Shown in pieces: positions 1 to 7,652 of a stretch of DNA of 48,800 bases (position 1 is the first letter of the stretch; each line of letters opens with the position of its first letter). Under the pieces are notes generated by a model. That model worked only from the letters and a program-made list of their open reading frames with translations, made no database searches and had not been told where the DNA came from. The translations under genes and the position numbers were made by a program. Origin of the DNA: an uncultured Prevotella sp. (GTDB lineage: Bacteria; Bacteroidota; Bacteroidia; Bacteroidales; Bacteroidaceae); contig USJD01000005.1 in the NCBI GenBank assembly GCA_900554835.1, forward strand, positions 1 through 48,800. The letters are read 5' to 3'.

Positions 1-120
1 CCATAGATTTTACTAAAGGGCTATTTATCAAGCATAAAGATGACTGAGTAGTTACAGACTGCATAAGAATTTGTTAAAAACATAAAAACAAAATAGACCA
101 AATGAACAAGAGATGGTTCA

Positions 121-258
121 CACGGCCAAACTAGGTAACGATTCACGGCCAAATTGGGTAACAAATCGCAGCTAAATTGGGTAACAAATCGCAGCCAAAT
201 TGGGTAACAAATTACAGCCAAATTAAGTAAAAATATGCCGCCAAATTTGGTAATTCCA
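121..258 (+). repeat. Six tandem 23-bp repeats upstream of DUF4143 ATPase
   Basis: The core CCAAA (CTAAA in copy 3) recurs at 126, 149, 172, 195, 218 and 241, exactly 23 bp apart. The consensus unit is GGCCAAATTGGGTAAC plus about seven variable bases; the outer copies are more diverged. The CCAA-A-TTGG centre is a near-palindrome. The array ends about 12 bp before the promoter box of the downstream ATPase gene, which fits a multi-site operator (inference). The first 120 bases of the window hold nothing I can support. Confidence 0.9.
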
Positions 259-269
259 AGATTTTATCG

Positions 270-277
270 TATATTTG
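270..277 (+). promoter_or_regulatory. -7 box TATATTTG
   Basis: This is a perfect match to the Bacteroidota TAnnTTTG box and is followed by CAG. It places transcription start near 281-283, about 20 nt before the ATG at 302, and rules out the in-frame upstream start at 275. Confidence 0.75.
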
Positions 278-301
278 CAGCCGAAACAAAGGAGATTCAA
301 T

Positions 302-1576
302 ATGAAAGAATACAAGAAAAGAATTGCAGATAAACTATTGGAATACAGACTCGAAGAAGTTGGAGCCGTATTGATAGAAGGACCAAAATGGTGTGGAAAA
401 ACTACCACAGCAGAACAAAAGGCCAAAAGCGTGCTATATATGGCAGATCCAGATAACCAAAACAACTATCTGGAAATGGCAAATTTAAAGATAAAAATGC
501 TCCTGAAAGGAGAAAAGCCACGACTCATTGACGAATGGCAAATCATTCCGCAAATCTGGGATGCTATCCGATTTGAAGTAGACCACCAGGGTGAGGAAGG
601 CCTGTTTATCCTCACAGGATCTGCCGTGCCTGCATCTTCCGAAAAAATACATCACACGGGTACAGGACGTTTCGCCTGGATTACCATGCGCCCTATGTCA
701 TTATGGGAATCAGGAGAATCTACAGGAGAAGTTAGTATCAGCGAACTGTTCAAGGGAAATGCAAACCTGGAAGGTTTCAACAAATTGAAACTGGAAGACA
801 TCGCCTATCTCGTATGCAGAGGTGGATGGCCTAGTGCCACTACCAAGAACCCAAGAGCAGCCTTGCGACAGGCATACGACTATTACGATGCAGTGGTAAA
901 GACTGATATTTCAAGAGTAGATGAAATCAGCAGAAACAGCGAACGAACCAAGCTGCTTCTGCGTTCATACGCCCGTTCACAAGGTGGACAAGTAAGTATC
1001 GGAGCCATACGTCAAGACATGATGGAAAACGATGATGAGACACTGGCAGACAAGACTGTACAGAGTTACATCGGTGCGCTCAAAAAAATTTTCGTCATAG
1101 AAGACATGCCTGCCTGGAATCCGAACCTTCGCAGCAAGACAGCCATCCGTTCGGCTGAAACCCGATATTTCGTTGATCCATCCATTGCAGTGGCTGCATT
1201 AGGTCTAGGTCCAGATGATCTCATCAACGACTTGGAGACTTTCGGTTTGCTTTTCGAGACCCTATGCGTCCGTGATCTTCGTGTATATGCTGATGCCATC
1301 GACGGCAACGTATATCATTACCGCGACAAGAACGGTTTGGAATGTGATGCGGTTATCCATCTCCGCAACGGCTCATACGGCCTCATCGAAATCAAGCTGG
1401 GTGGTGCACAAGCCATCGAAAAAGGAGTCTCTACGCTAACTGCTCTTGCTGGCAAGATAGACACGACCAAGATGAAAGCCCCTTCTTTCATGATGGTACT
1501 TACTGCCGTAGGCGACTATGCTTACCGCAGAGAAGACGGAGTATATGTGGTACCTATCGGCTGCCTGAAAGACTAG
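302..1576 (+). CDS. AAA ATPase with C-terminal DUF4143 domain
   Basis: The 424-residue product has a Walker A motif GPKWCGKT (residues 27-34), a Walker B-like LIDEW (about 75-79) and the sensor-like LTGSA. The DUF4143 part ends in a PD-(D/E)xK-like signature: LECDAVI followed by YGLIEIK. Cellular function of this family is not established; proposals include mobile-element, toxin-like and defence roles. The start at 302 is chosen because the promoter box covers 270-277 and GGAG lies about 10 bases upstream. The gene stands alone, preceded by its own 23-bp repeat array, and is followed by 330 bp without a gene. The ATPase assignment is firm; the biological role is unknown. Confidence 0.85.
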   Translation: MKEYKKRIADKLLEYRLEEVGAVLIEGPKWCGKTTTAEQKAKSVLYMADPDNQNNYLEMANLKIKMLLKGEKPRLIDEWQIIPQIWDAIRFEVDHQGEEGLFILTGSAVPASSEKIHHTGTGRFAWITMRPMSLWESGESTGEVSISELFKGNANLEGFNKLKLEDIAYLVCRGGWPSATTKNPRAALRQAYDYYDAVVKTDISRVDEISRNSERTKLLLRSYARSQGGQVSIGAIRQDMMENDDETLADKTVQSYIGALKKIFVIEDMPAWNPNLRSKTAIRSAETRYFVDPSIAVAALGLGPDDLINDLETFGLLFETLCVRDLRVYADAIDGNVYHYRDKNGLECDAVIHLRNGSYGLIEIKLGGAQAIEKGVSTLTALAGKIDTTKMKAPSFMMVLTAVGDYAYRREDGVYVVPIGCLKD

Positions 1577-1625
1577 TTTGGGATGGGATACAGATCCAAA
1601 AATCCTATATATAATAAAAATAGCT

Positions 1626-1646
1626 CCTATATATAATAAGGTGTAA
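1626..1646 (+). repeat. Copy of a 21-bp dispersed AT-rich repeat
   Basis: CCTATATATAATAAGGTGTA here recurs exactly at 15266-15286, and a shorter copy (TCCTATATATAATAA) lies at 1603-1617. All copies are intergenic, near DUF4143 ATPase genes. The rest of 1577-1738 shows nothing else. Confidence 0.6.
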
Positions 1647-1738
1647 ACCCATCAATGCCTCAAAAAAATGCCCGAATACCACAAACGTGGTAGCAGGAAT
1701 ACTACTCATATGCTATTTCAGAATCCAGAAAATCGCCG

Positions 1739-1808
1739 TACCTTTGCAGCGTCAATCAGAACAAACAGCATGATGACTTTCAGAAGGACATCAGAATGTC
1801 TTTCTGAA
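1739..1808 (+). promoter_or_regulatory. metY promoter and leader hairpin
   Basis: TACCTTTG at 1739-1746 is a -7 box, which gives a leader of about 160 nt. In it, 1779-1791 (TTCAGAAGGACAT) pairs with 1796-1808 (ATGTCTTTCTGAA) as a strong stem, and the descending arm is repeated at 1809-1821. The leader could carry attenuation or protein-binding control, but no known riboswitch consensus was recognised. Confidence 0.55.
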
Positions 1809-1910
1809 GAATGTCTTTCTGAGAGAACATCAATCTGATTTCTGGGCGACAGATTTATATAAATGAATAAGATTGAGTATTAACGTAAAATTAAAGAAAG
1901 GACATAGATT

Positions 1911-3206
1911 ATGAGTACAGAAAAGAAACTTCGCTTTGAGACACTTCAGTTGCATGTAGGTCAGGAAAATCCAGATCCAGCTACCGACGCACGTGCGGTG
2001 CCTATCTACCAGACCACAAGTTATGTGTTCCGCAACTCTCAGCACGCTGCCGATAGATTCGGACTCCGTGACGCAGGTAACATCTATGGTCGCTTGACCA
2101 ACTCTACTCAGGGTGTATTCGAAGACCGTGTGGCTGCCCTCGAGGGTGGTGTAGCAGGTTTGGCTGTCGCTTCTGGTGCTGCCGCCGTTACCTACGCTCT
2201 GCAGAACATCCTTCAGAATGGCGACCACATCGTAGCTGCCGACAACATCTACGGTGGTACTTATAACCTCATCACTCATACATTATCCACACAGGGTGTC
2301 AGCTACACCATCGTGGATCCTCGCAACTTCGAGCAGGTAGAGGCTGCCATCCAGGACAATACCAAGGCACTCTATGCAGAGACCTTCGGAAATCCTAACT
2401 CTGATGTAACCGATATCGATAAGTTGGCAGAGATTGCTCATCGCCACAACATCCCATTGATTATCGACAACACCTTCGGCACTCCATACCTCATCCGTCC
2501 TATCGAGCACGGAGCAGATATCGTGGTTCACTCTGCTACCAAGTTCATCGGCGGTCACGGTTCATCTCTCGGTGGTGTCATCGTAGATGGCGGTAAGTTC
2601 GACTGGAAGGCAAATGCCGACAAGTTCCCTACTCTCGCCAAGCCAGACCCATCTTATCATGGTGCCGTATTCGCAGATGTAGCCGGAGCAGCAGCCTTCG
2701 TAACCAGAATCCGTGCGGTCATCCTTCGTGATACCGGTGCAACCATCTCTCCATTCAATGCCTGGATTCTTCTTCAGGGCTTGGAGACATTGAGCCTCCG
2801 TGTAGAGCGTCACGTTCAGAATGCATTGAAGGTGGTAGAGTATCTGGAGAATAACCCTAAGGTGGCTAAGGTTAATCACCCAGCCGTTCCTTCTCATCCA
2901 GACCACGAGCTTTACAAGAAGCTCTTCCCTAACGGCGGTGGTTCTATCTTCACCTTCGATATCAAGGGCGGCGAGAAAGAGGCATGGGAGTTCATCGACC
3001 ACCTGCGCATCTTCTCTTTGCTGGCTAACGTAGCCGACGTGAAGTCACTGGTTATCCACCCAGCAACAACCACCCACTCTCAGTTGAGCCCAGAGGAGTT
3101 GGAGGAGCAGCACATCTATCCTTCTACCGTTCGATTGAGCATCGGTATCGAGAACATTGACGACCTGATTGAGGCACTCGATGAGGCATTTACATACGTA
3201 AAGTAG
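1911..3206 (+). CDS. metY: O-acetylhomoserine sulfhydrylase (MetY-type)
   Basis: The 431-residue PLP enzyme of the Cys/Met metabolism family has full length for the O-acetylhomoserine aminocarboxypropyltransferase branch. The PLP lysine is K211 in HSATKFIGGHG, D186 in IIDNTFG contacts the cofactor, and the N-terminus FETLQLHVGQ and the YxRLTN segment are characteristic. It joins sulfide to O-acetylhomoserine to give homocysteine in the cytoplasm. The ATG at 1911 follows AAAGAAAGGACAT. A long leader with a hairpin precedes it, and cysK follows after 85 bp containing four 14-bp tandem repeats. The pairing makes a small sulfide-assimilation unit. A role as cystathionine gamma-synthase is less likely because of the length and the long insert near residues 215-240. 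Confidence 0.9.
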   Translation: MSTEKKLRFETLQLHVGQENPDPATDARAVPIYQTTSYVFRNSQHAADRFGLRDAGNIYGRLTNSTQGVFEDRVAALEGGVAGLAVASGAAAVTYALQNILQNGDHIVAADNIYGGTYNLITHTLSTQGVSYTIVDPRNFEQVEAAIQDNTKALYAETFGNPNSDVTDIDKLAEIAHRHNIPLIIDNTFGTPYLIRPIEHGADIVVHSATKFIGGHGSSLGGVIVDGGKFDWKANADKFPTLAKPDPSYHGAVFADVAGAAAFVTRIRAVILRDTGATISPFNAWILLQGLETLSLRVERHVQNALKVVEYLENNPKVAKVNHPAVPSHPDHELYKKLFPNGGGSIFTFDIKGGEKEAWEFIDHLRIFSLLANVADVKSLVIHPATTTHSQLSPEELEEQHIYPSTVRLSIGIENIDDLIEALDEAFTYVK

Positions 3207-3212
3207 TGAGTA

Positions 3213-3268
3213 GTGATTAATTATTAGTGATTAATTATTAGTGATTAATTATTAGTGATTAATTATCA
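3213..3268 (+). repeat. Four 14-bp tandem repeats between metY and cysK
   Basis: GTGATTAATTATTA starts at 3213, 3227, 3241 and 3255; the last copy is slightly diverged. Such arrays can change copy number by slippage, and this one could alter metY-cysK coupling. Confidence 0.85.
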
Positions 3269-3291
3269 ATGATTTAAATTAGAGTACAGTT

Positions 3292-4239
3292 ATGGCAAAG
3301 ATATATAAGCAGATTACTGATTTAATCGGTAAGACCCCATTGGTAGAATTGGGTAAGTATTCAGCATCCAAGGGTTTGGAGACTCCTGTGATTGCCAAAG
3401 TAGAGTTTTTTAATCCTGGCGGAAGTGTAAAAGACCGCGTAGCCCTCGCTATGATCGAGGATGCAGAGCAGAAGGGACTCCTCAAACCGGGAGCTACCAT
3501 CATCGAACCTACCAGTGGCAACACGGGTGTAGGTTTGGCTCTGGTATCAGCCGTGAAGGGCTACCACCTCATCCTCACCATGCCTGAGACGATGAGTATC
3601 GAGCGCAGAAACTTGGTAAAGGCTTACGGCGCAGAAGTGAGATTGACCAGCGGTAAGGACGGAATGCCTGGTGCCATCAAGGCTGCCGAAGAACTCCGCG
3701 ATTCCATTCCGGGTTCCGTGATTCTGGGACAGTTTACCAACCCAGCCAATCCTGCCAAGCACTATGCCACAACCGGACCGGAAATCTGGGCTGACACCGA
3801 TGGCGAGATTGATATCTTCGTAGCCGGTGTAGGAACAGGTGGAACCATTTCGGGTATCGCCAAGTACCTGAAGGAGCAGAATCCTAACGTGAAGGTGATT
3901 GCCGTAGAGCCAGCCACATCGCCTGTATTGAATGGCGGTCAGAGCGGTCCTCACAAGATTCAGGGTATCGGAGCTGGTTTCATTCCAAAGACCTACTCTT
4001 CAGAATACATCGATGAGGTATTGGATATCCAGAACGATGATGCCATCAAGGCAGGTCGTGACTTGGCTCAGACCGAGGGTTTGCTGGTAGGAATCTCATC
4101 AGGTGCAGCAGCCTTTGCAGCCACCGAGATTGCGAAGCGTCCTGAGAACAAGGGCAAGAAGATTGTAGCCCTCTTGCCAGATACTGGTGAGCGTTACTTG
4201 AGCACTGTACTCTATGCTTTCGAGGAGTATCCTTTGTAA
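3292..4239 (+). CDS. cysK: Cysteine synthase A (O-acetylserine sulfhydrylase)
   Basis: The 315-residue protein is a normal-length fold-type II PLP enzyme. The PLP lysine is K47 in NPGGSVKDR, the substrate loop PTSGNTG lies near residues 72-78, and the phosphate-binding glycine loop is GVGTGGT. It makes cysteine from O-acetylserine and sulfide in the cytoplasm. It follows metY by 85 bp on the same strand and is probably co-transcribed, since no clear promoter box lies in the gap. A hairpin at 4285-4315 follows the stop codon. No unusual feature is seen in the coding region, and the assignment is secure. Confidence 0.95.
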   Translation: MAKIYKQITDLIGKTPLVELGKYSASKGLETPVIAKVEFFNPGGSVKDRVALAMIEDAEQKGLLKPGATIIEPTSGNTGVGLALVSAVKGYHLILTMPETMSIERRNLVKAYGAEVRLTSGKDGMPGAIKAAEELRDSIPGSVILGQFTNPANPAKHYATTGPEIWADTDGEIDIFVAGVGTGGTISGIAKYLKEQNPNVKVIAVEPATSPVLNGGQSGPHKIQGIGAGFIPKTYSSEYIDEVLDIQNDDAIKAGRDLAQTEGLLVGISSGAAAFAATEIAKRPENKGKKIVALLPDTGERYLSTVLYAFEEYPL

Positions 4240-4284
4240 ATCACAACCGGATATTTTCTGAAAAAGCAAAATCTATCATAATTT

Positions 4285-4315
4285 CCCCAACCAGCTTTCC
4301 CATAGCAGGTTGGGG
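4285..4315 (+). terminator. Hairpin after cysK
   Basis: CCCCAACC (4285-4292) pairs with GGTTGGGG (4308-4315), followed by ATTATTGTAT. It lies 45 bp after the cysK stop. The T-tract is weak. Confidence 0.6.
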
Positions 4316-4330
4316 ATTATTGTATATAGA

Positions 4331-4356
4331 GCGGAAAATCGAACTGTAATCGTAAT
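4331..4356 (+). repeat. Partial copy of dispersed GCGGAAAATC motif
   Basis: GCGGAAAATCGAACTGTAAT and CGTAAT (4331-4356) match the 3' part of the 116-bp repeats at 16841-16866 and 19160-19185 with one difference. Confidence 0.7.
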
Positions 4357-4403
4357 ATCCAAACAAAAATCACCATGAAGAGAATTTTCTCAAAACTTTT
4401 AAC

Positions 4404-4411
4404 TACCTTTG
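4404..4411 (+). promoter_or_regulatory. -7 box TACCTTTG of the kinase gene
   Basis: The TAnnTTTG box is followed by CAA. Transcription start is expected near 4415, about 28 nt before the ATG at 4443. Confidence 0.7.
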
Positions 4412-4442
4412 CAACCGAGTTATCAATCCCAATCTGAGTAAC

Positions 4443-5663
4443 ATGGATTCATATTCCGGAATTATCATAGAAGAAAGTAGAAGGTCTGAGCAATTTTCAG
4501 ACTTTACTCCCATACCTTGCAAAGGATTCAACCTTCTTTGCAAGGCAAAACGCTATGGCAGATGGTGGGTGCTCAAGGGATTGAAGGAGCCATATCGCCA
4601 AGACGAAAACTACAAGAACCTACTGCACAAAGAGTTCGATATCCTCATATCCCTGCAGCATCCCAATATCGTATCAGCCTACAGCATGGAAGAAATACCG
4701 GAAATAGGTACCTGTATCGTGATGGAATGGATAGATGGTATCACGCTGGAACACTGGAGCGGTAGGAAGACTGAGGGAGAAGACATCTTCCTCCAGCTAC
4801 TTGATGCCGTGCATTACATCCATGCCAAACAGATCGTTCACCGAGACTTAAAACCTTCCAATATCATGATTACCCACAACGGCAATCATGTGAAACTCAT
4901 CGATTTCGGACTTTCAGATACCGATGACTTTGACATCCTCAAGCAGCCTGCCGGCACACCGGGCTATATCTCTCCAGAACAGATCATCTCCCGACAGGCA
5001 GACATTCGCAACGACATCTTCAGCATAGGTTGTATCCTGGAAAAGATACTTCCAGGCAAAGCATATACTGCCATCATCAAACGATGCAAAGCGCCGATAG
5101 CCCAGCGATATGCCAATGTGGATGAACTCAAAGCTGATTTCGTGGCCCGCAGAAACAGTCATCCCGGTATCAAGCGAACAATAATCGCAGCTCTGGCTTG
5201 TATCATCCTATTGGGTTTCATCAGTTACCCGTTACTGCATCAGCAGGAAAAACGCACAAGCCCCACCCCTGCACATACCGAAGCCAAGAAGGAAACAAGC
5301 CGCCAGCAAGCCAGCAATGCAGCCCCATTTTCAGAAAACAAACAGTCTCAGCAGCCAGTAGCAGCCGAGCCATCTTCTACATCCCAGACACAAGGCGCCG
5401 AACTTCTATCCAAAGGCAAGAAAGCTATCGACAAGATGTGGAAAGAATCAGGCATAGACACCATCCGTTCTGCAGAAACAAAAAGCAAGGCATTCTATCA
5501 GTTTGTCGATAAGAGCAATGATTTCATCACAACCACTTATCCACAGACATTCTCAAAAGACATCACTGGCAACAGGAAGACAGATATCATCTATGAGCTT
5601 TCCTCCTATACCACAGAGAGATATATAAGACCCACCCTGTCGCGTTTTCAATCTTCCAGATAA
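4443..5663 (+). CDS. Membrane-anchored Ser/Thr protein kinase
   Basis: The 406-residue protein has an N-terminal eukaryotic-like kinase domain (about 25-235). ATP lysine K45 is in WWVLKGL, the helix-C glutamate is E64, the catalytic loop HRDLKPSN lies at 133-140, DFG at 154-156, GTPGYISPEQ at 171-180 and the F-helix Asp at 191. All catalytic residues are present, although no clear GxGxxG loop is visible. A transmembrane helix (about 245-265) follows, then a Ser/Gln/Ala-rich linker and a tail of about 140 residues without a recognised domain, expected outside the membrane. This topology suggests signal sensing across the membrane (inference). Its 3' end overlaps the convergent gene at 5648 by 16 bp. 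Confidence 0.88.
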   Translation: MDSYSGIIIEESRRSEQFSDFTPIPCKGFNLLCKAKRYGRWWVLKGLKEPYRQDENYKNLLHKEFDILISLQHPNIVSAYSMEEIPEIGTCIVMEWIDGITLEHWSGRKTEGEDIFLQLLDAVHYIHAKQIVHRDLKPSNIMITHNGNHVKLIDFGLSDTDDFDILKQPAGTPGYISPEQIISRQADIRNDIFSIGCILEKILPGKAYTAIIKRCKAPIAQRYANVDELKADFVARRNSHPGIKRTIIAALACIILLGFISYPLLHQQEKRTSPTPAHTEAKKETSRQQASNAAPFSENKQSQQPVAAEPSSTSQTQGAELLSKGKKAIDKMWKESGIDTIRSAETKSKAFYQFVDKSNDFITTTYPQTFSKDITGNRKTDIIYELSSYTTERYIRPTLSRFQSSR

Positions 5664-6202
5664 CGCTCCACGATGATGCCATTCTTCTTACCGATGGCGT
5701 AGGTGACCGATGGCATATCCCCATGTTTCCAGCCATGAAGATAAGCAGGTTCATGGTTAATAAAATGATGGCATTCAAAGGTATCATCTTTCGACAATCT
5801 GGTATTTTCCGATGACAAAACCTTGAAATATCCATTACCCAGATACCTGATGATGCAGGTTCTGTCGGGCAGCCAGGAAAGTTTGAGCAACTGTCCTTCA
5901 TAAAGATCATCACAAGAGATTTCCTTGCCCATAACCATTTGGCTCTGTTGCTGACCAGCCCCCTGCGAGAAGCCAAATTCCTGAAAGTCAGCATAACCAA
6001 GAAAATTCGCCAGGACATCCTTGGTGAACTTGCTTGCAGAAACCCCTTCGCTCACGTATCCCCAGAATCGACGCAACGTAGAGGCACTCACTCTTTGCTG
6101 GGTACGTTCCTCCACCTTTTGGCTCAACCAGATGAAATCGCGAGGCACAACCATCTTGCGCCCCACCATCTTTTCTATCATTTCACGTAATATCTGTTCC
6201 AT
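5648..6202 (-). CDS. Conserved Bacteroidales protein, unknown function
   Basis: From the ATG at 6202 the product is 184 residues. The N-terminal 70 residues (MVGRKMVVPRDFIWLSQKV, then SASTLRRFWGYV) resemble a small helical module I remember at the N-terminus of many uncharacterised Bacteroidales proteins, perhaps DNA-binding because of the S-x-S-T-L-R-R-x-W helix. The C-terminal half has a beta-rich segment with Cys, Trp and Tyr, without a known motif. The start is chosen from that similarity. A -7 box TATCTTTG ends only four bases before this ATG, so the mRNA would be essentially leaderless. The gene is convergent with the kinase and overlaps it by 16 bp, but a functional link is only a guess. 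Confidence 0.7.
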   Translation of the reverse strand: MEQILREMIEKMVGRKMVVPRDFIWLSQKVEERTQQRVSASTLRRFWGYVSEGVSASKFTKDVLANFLGYADFQEFGFSQGAGQQQSQMVMGKEISCDDLYEGQLLKLSWLPDRTCIIRYLGNGYFKVLSSENTRLSKDDTFECHHFINHEPAYLHGWKHGDMPSVTYAIGKKNGIIVERYLED

Positions 6203-6206
6203 GCTG

Positions 6207-6214
6207 CAAAGATA
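6207..6214 (-). promoter_or_regulatory. -7 box TATCTTTG abutting a start codon
   Basis: On the minus strand the sequence reads TATCTTTGCAGC then ATG. The box-to-ATG gap is four bases, so transcription would start at or next to the ATG. Confidence 0.6.
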
Positions 6215-6372
6215 CTGAAACAAATCCAAGCAACACACAAAAAAGCCAATATTTCGACTAAAAACGCCCTATATTTTGAACTTGGAACGGAATGGAACGC
6301 TGAAAAAGCAGAAAAAACACCTATTTTTGCAAAAAAATCAGCTCACAATGAACAACTTTAGAAAAAAAATGG

Positions 6373-6380
6373 TATATTTG
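6373..6380 (+). promoter_or_regulatory. -7 box TATATTTG for the structured RNA
   Basis: This perfect box is followed by CAGTGCTG, placing the RNA 5' end near 6383-6385. Confidence 0.7.
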
Positions 6381-6382
6381 CA

Positions 6383-6633
6383 GTGCTGTTCTAAACAAGC
6401 AGCAGACATGTTAAGGAAACAACCATGCTTGGTTCGTACTGAGAATCTGGACAATTCATTGTACACAAGAACGAAGACGGAAGTTGTTCACCCAACCGTG
6501 TATTATTGTATCCATTCCGCTTCGGCGGGATGGTTATCAACATATACCCTTTGGTGTGAGCTGATTTTCATTCTTTGTGTACAGGTAGTCCAGAACCTTC
6601 AGAACAGAATGAAATTGGTTCGCACCTTTTTTT
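6383..6633 (+). ncRNA. 6S-like structured RNA (Bacteroidales-1/6S candidate)
   Basis: The interval has its own promoter (6373-6380) and ends in a T-tract (CGCACCTTTTTTT, 6621-6633). It folds by eye into one long rod. GTGC and GTTCT at the 5' end pair with AGAAC and GCAC at the 3' end; CTGGAC pairs with GTCCAG; TGTACACAAGAA pairs with TTCTTTGTGTACA with one bulge. A terminal stem ATCCATTCCGC closed by a TTCG tetraloop caps it. Poorly paired central stretches of about 35 nt lie on both sides. This is the shape of 6S RNA, which binds RNA polymerase as an open-promoter mimic; the Bacteroidales-1 motif is also 6S-like. A reading frame of 121 codons crosses it but has no coding features. The RNA call is good; the family is an inference. 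Confidence 0.6.
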
Positions 6634-6663
6634 ATGCCTAAGAATGAAATAACCAAAAAGTAA

Positions 6664-7422
6664 ATGATAAACATCATGGAAAGAACTAACATTTATATTT
6701 CAGATACCGACGAACAGGTAATGCAAAAAGTATTATCCAGCATCAGCAGTGTTATCTTCAGTGAGAAGAAATACGATGATATCCTATTGAAAAGATACCA
6801 GGAAATGAAAGAACAATGTAATTGGGAATATCCTAATGGTCCGTCAGATAATGGATGTGCCGTTAAATATATTGATGCCCCACAAGATTACCAAGACTAT
6901 AGCATCTTGGGATTTGACATACCGACACTTATACAAACAGACCATGACAAGCCAATTTCAAATATTGTCATGGTAGTAAGCCAAGACCCAAGACGCACAG
7001 TACGTTATAAAGGAAAGTTATCTTTGTCATCTCCTTTTGGTTTTCATGACAAAAGCTATCGTACCAATACTCGCAAGGGATTCATGACACCAGTCATACT
7101 TCAAGCTCTAGAAGCTGCTTCTGGAACTGCGATTTATATGACAGATTGCAACAAACTGTTTACAACAGACAAGAGAGGCATTCAGAAGACTGACACTCGA
7201 AAATATCAAGAAATTCTCCAGAAAGAGATAGAATTGATAAAGCCAAGTTGCATCATTGCTCACGGAAGAACTGCTAACGCAATTCTTAGCAAAATAGTGG
7301 GTTCTATAAACTGTGAGCTCATTAATATTCCTTACATTGGGAATTCCTACATGAAAAAAGAGGATCGAGAAAAGGCAATAACTGCTTTTGTCGATGTATT
7401 CAAAAATAAGAACAATAAATAA
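6664..7422 (+). CDS. Possible uracil-DNA-glycosylase-like protein
   Basis: The 252-residue cytoplasmic protein has no confident family match. The layout is reminiscent of the uracil-DNA glycosylase superfamily: VMVVSQDPRR followed by SSPFGFHD where the GEAPG/phenylalanine loop would sit, then IYMTDCNK, then LIKPSCIIAHGRTANAIL like the 'kPkvivalG.tA' strand-helix, and a late NIPYIGNS where the HPS motif would be. None of the catalytic motifs is exact, so this is a fold-level guess. The ATG at 6664 is used, and 6676 (MERTNIY) is equally possible. It sits just after the structured RNA and 11 bp before a short secreted peptide gene. Confidence 0.45.
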   Translation: MINIMERTNIYISDTDEQVMQKVLSSISSVIFSEKKYDDILLKRYQEMKEQCNWEYPNGPSDNGCAVKYIDAPQDYQDYSILGFDIPTLIQTDHDKPISNIVMVVSQDPRRTVRYKGKLSLSSPFGFHDKSYRTNTRKGFMTPVILQALEAASGTAIYMTDCNKLFTTDKRGIQKTDTRKYQEILQKEIELIKPSCIIAHGRTANAILSKIVGSINCELINIPYIGNSYMKKEDREKAITAFVDVFKNKNNK

Positions 7423-7433
7423 TTCACAAGGAT

Positions 7434-7619
7434 ATGAAAAAATATTTTGTCATTATGCTTTTCTTTGCGATAGCATCGGAAGCCATAGCACAAAATGAAA
7501 TTAATCTCGACAAGATATTCACGAAAGATAATCTGACAGAATTGCCACAATTCCCTGGCGGTAAAACTTGCATTCATCACATTTTCAATGGGAGGTTGAT
7601 GATAATGGATTACTTTTAA
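7434..7619 (+). CDS. Short secreted peptide, perhaps truncated
   Basis: The 61-residue product starts with a typical signal peptide ending AIAQ and continues with LTELPQFPGGKT. That segment resembles the PxFPGG motif at the start of TonB C-terminal-type domains, but the rest of such a domain is missing and the sequence ends after about 15 unrelated residues. It may be a decayed fragment of a longer periplasmic protein or a genuine small secreted peptide. It lies 11 bp after the previous gene and 33 bp before a lipoprotein gene, so it may be part of the same transcript. Confidence 0.45.
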   Translation: MKKYFVIMLFFAIASEAIAQNEINLDKIFTKDNLTELPQFPGGKTCIHHIFNGRLMIMDYF

Positions 7620-7652
7620 ATACAATATTATTAATTTTAAACATCATTAATT

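Noticed and set aside
1..120. Short minus-strand frames near the left edge
   Set aside because: They cross the tandem repeats and have no start signal or homology.
1750..1910. SAM-type riboswitch in the metY leader
   Set aside because: The SAM-I and SAM-II sequence signatures were not found; only a simple hairpin is visible.
6276..6641. Protein gene of 121 codons
   Set aside because: It crosses the promoter and the whole structured RNA, including the terminal TTCG stem, and has no coding character.
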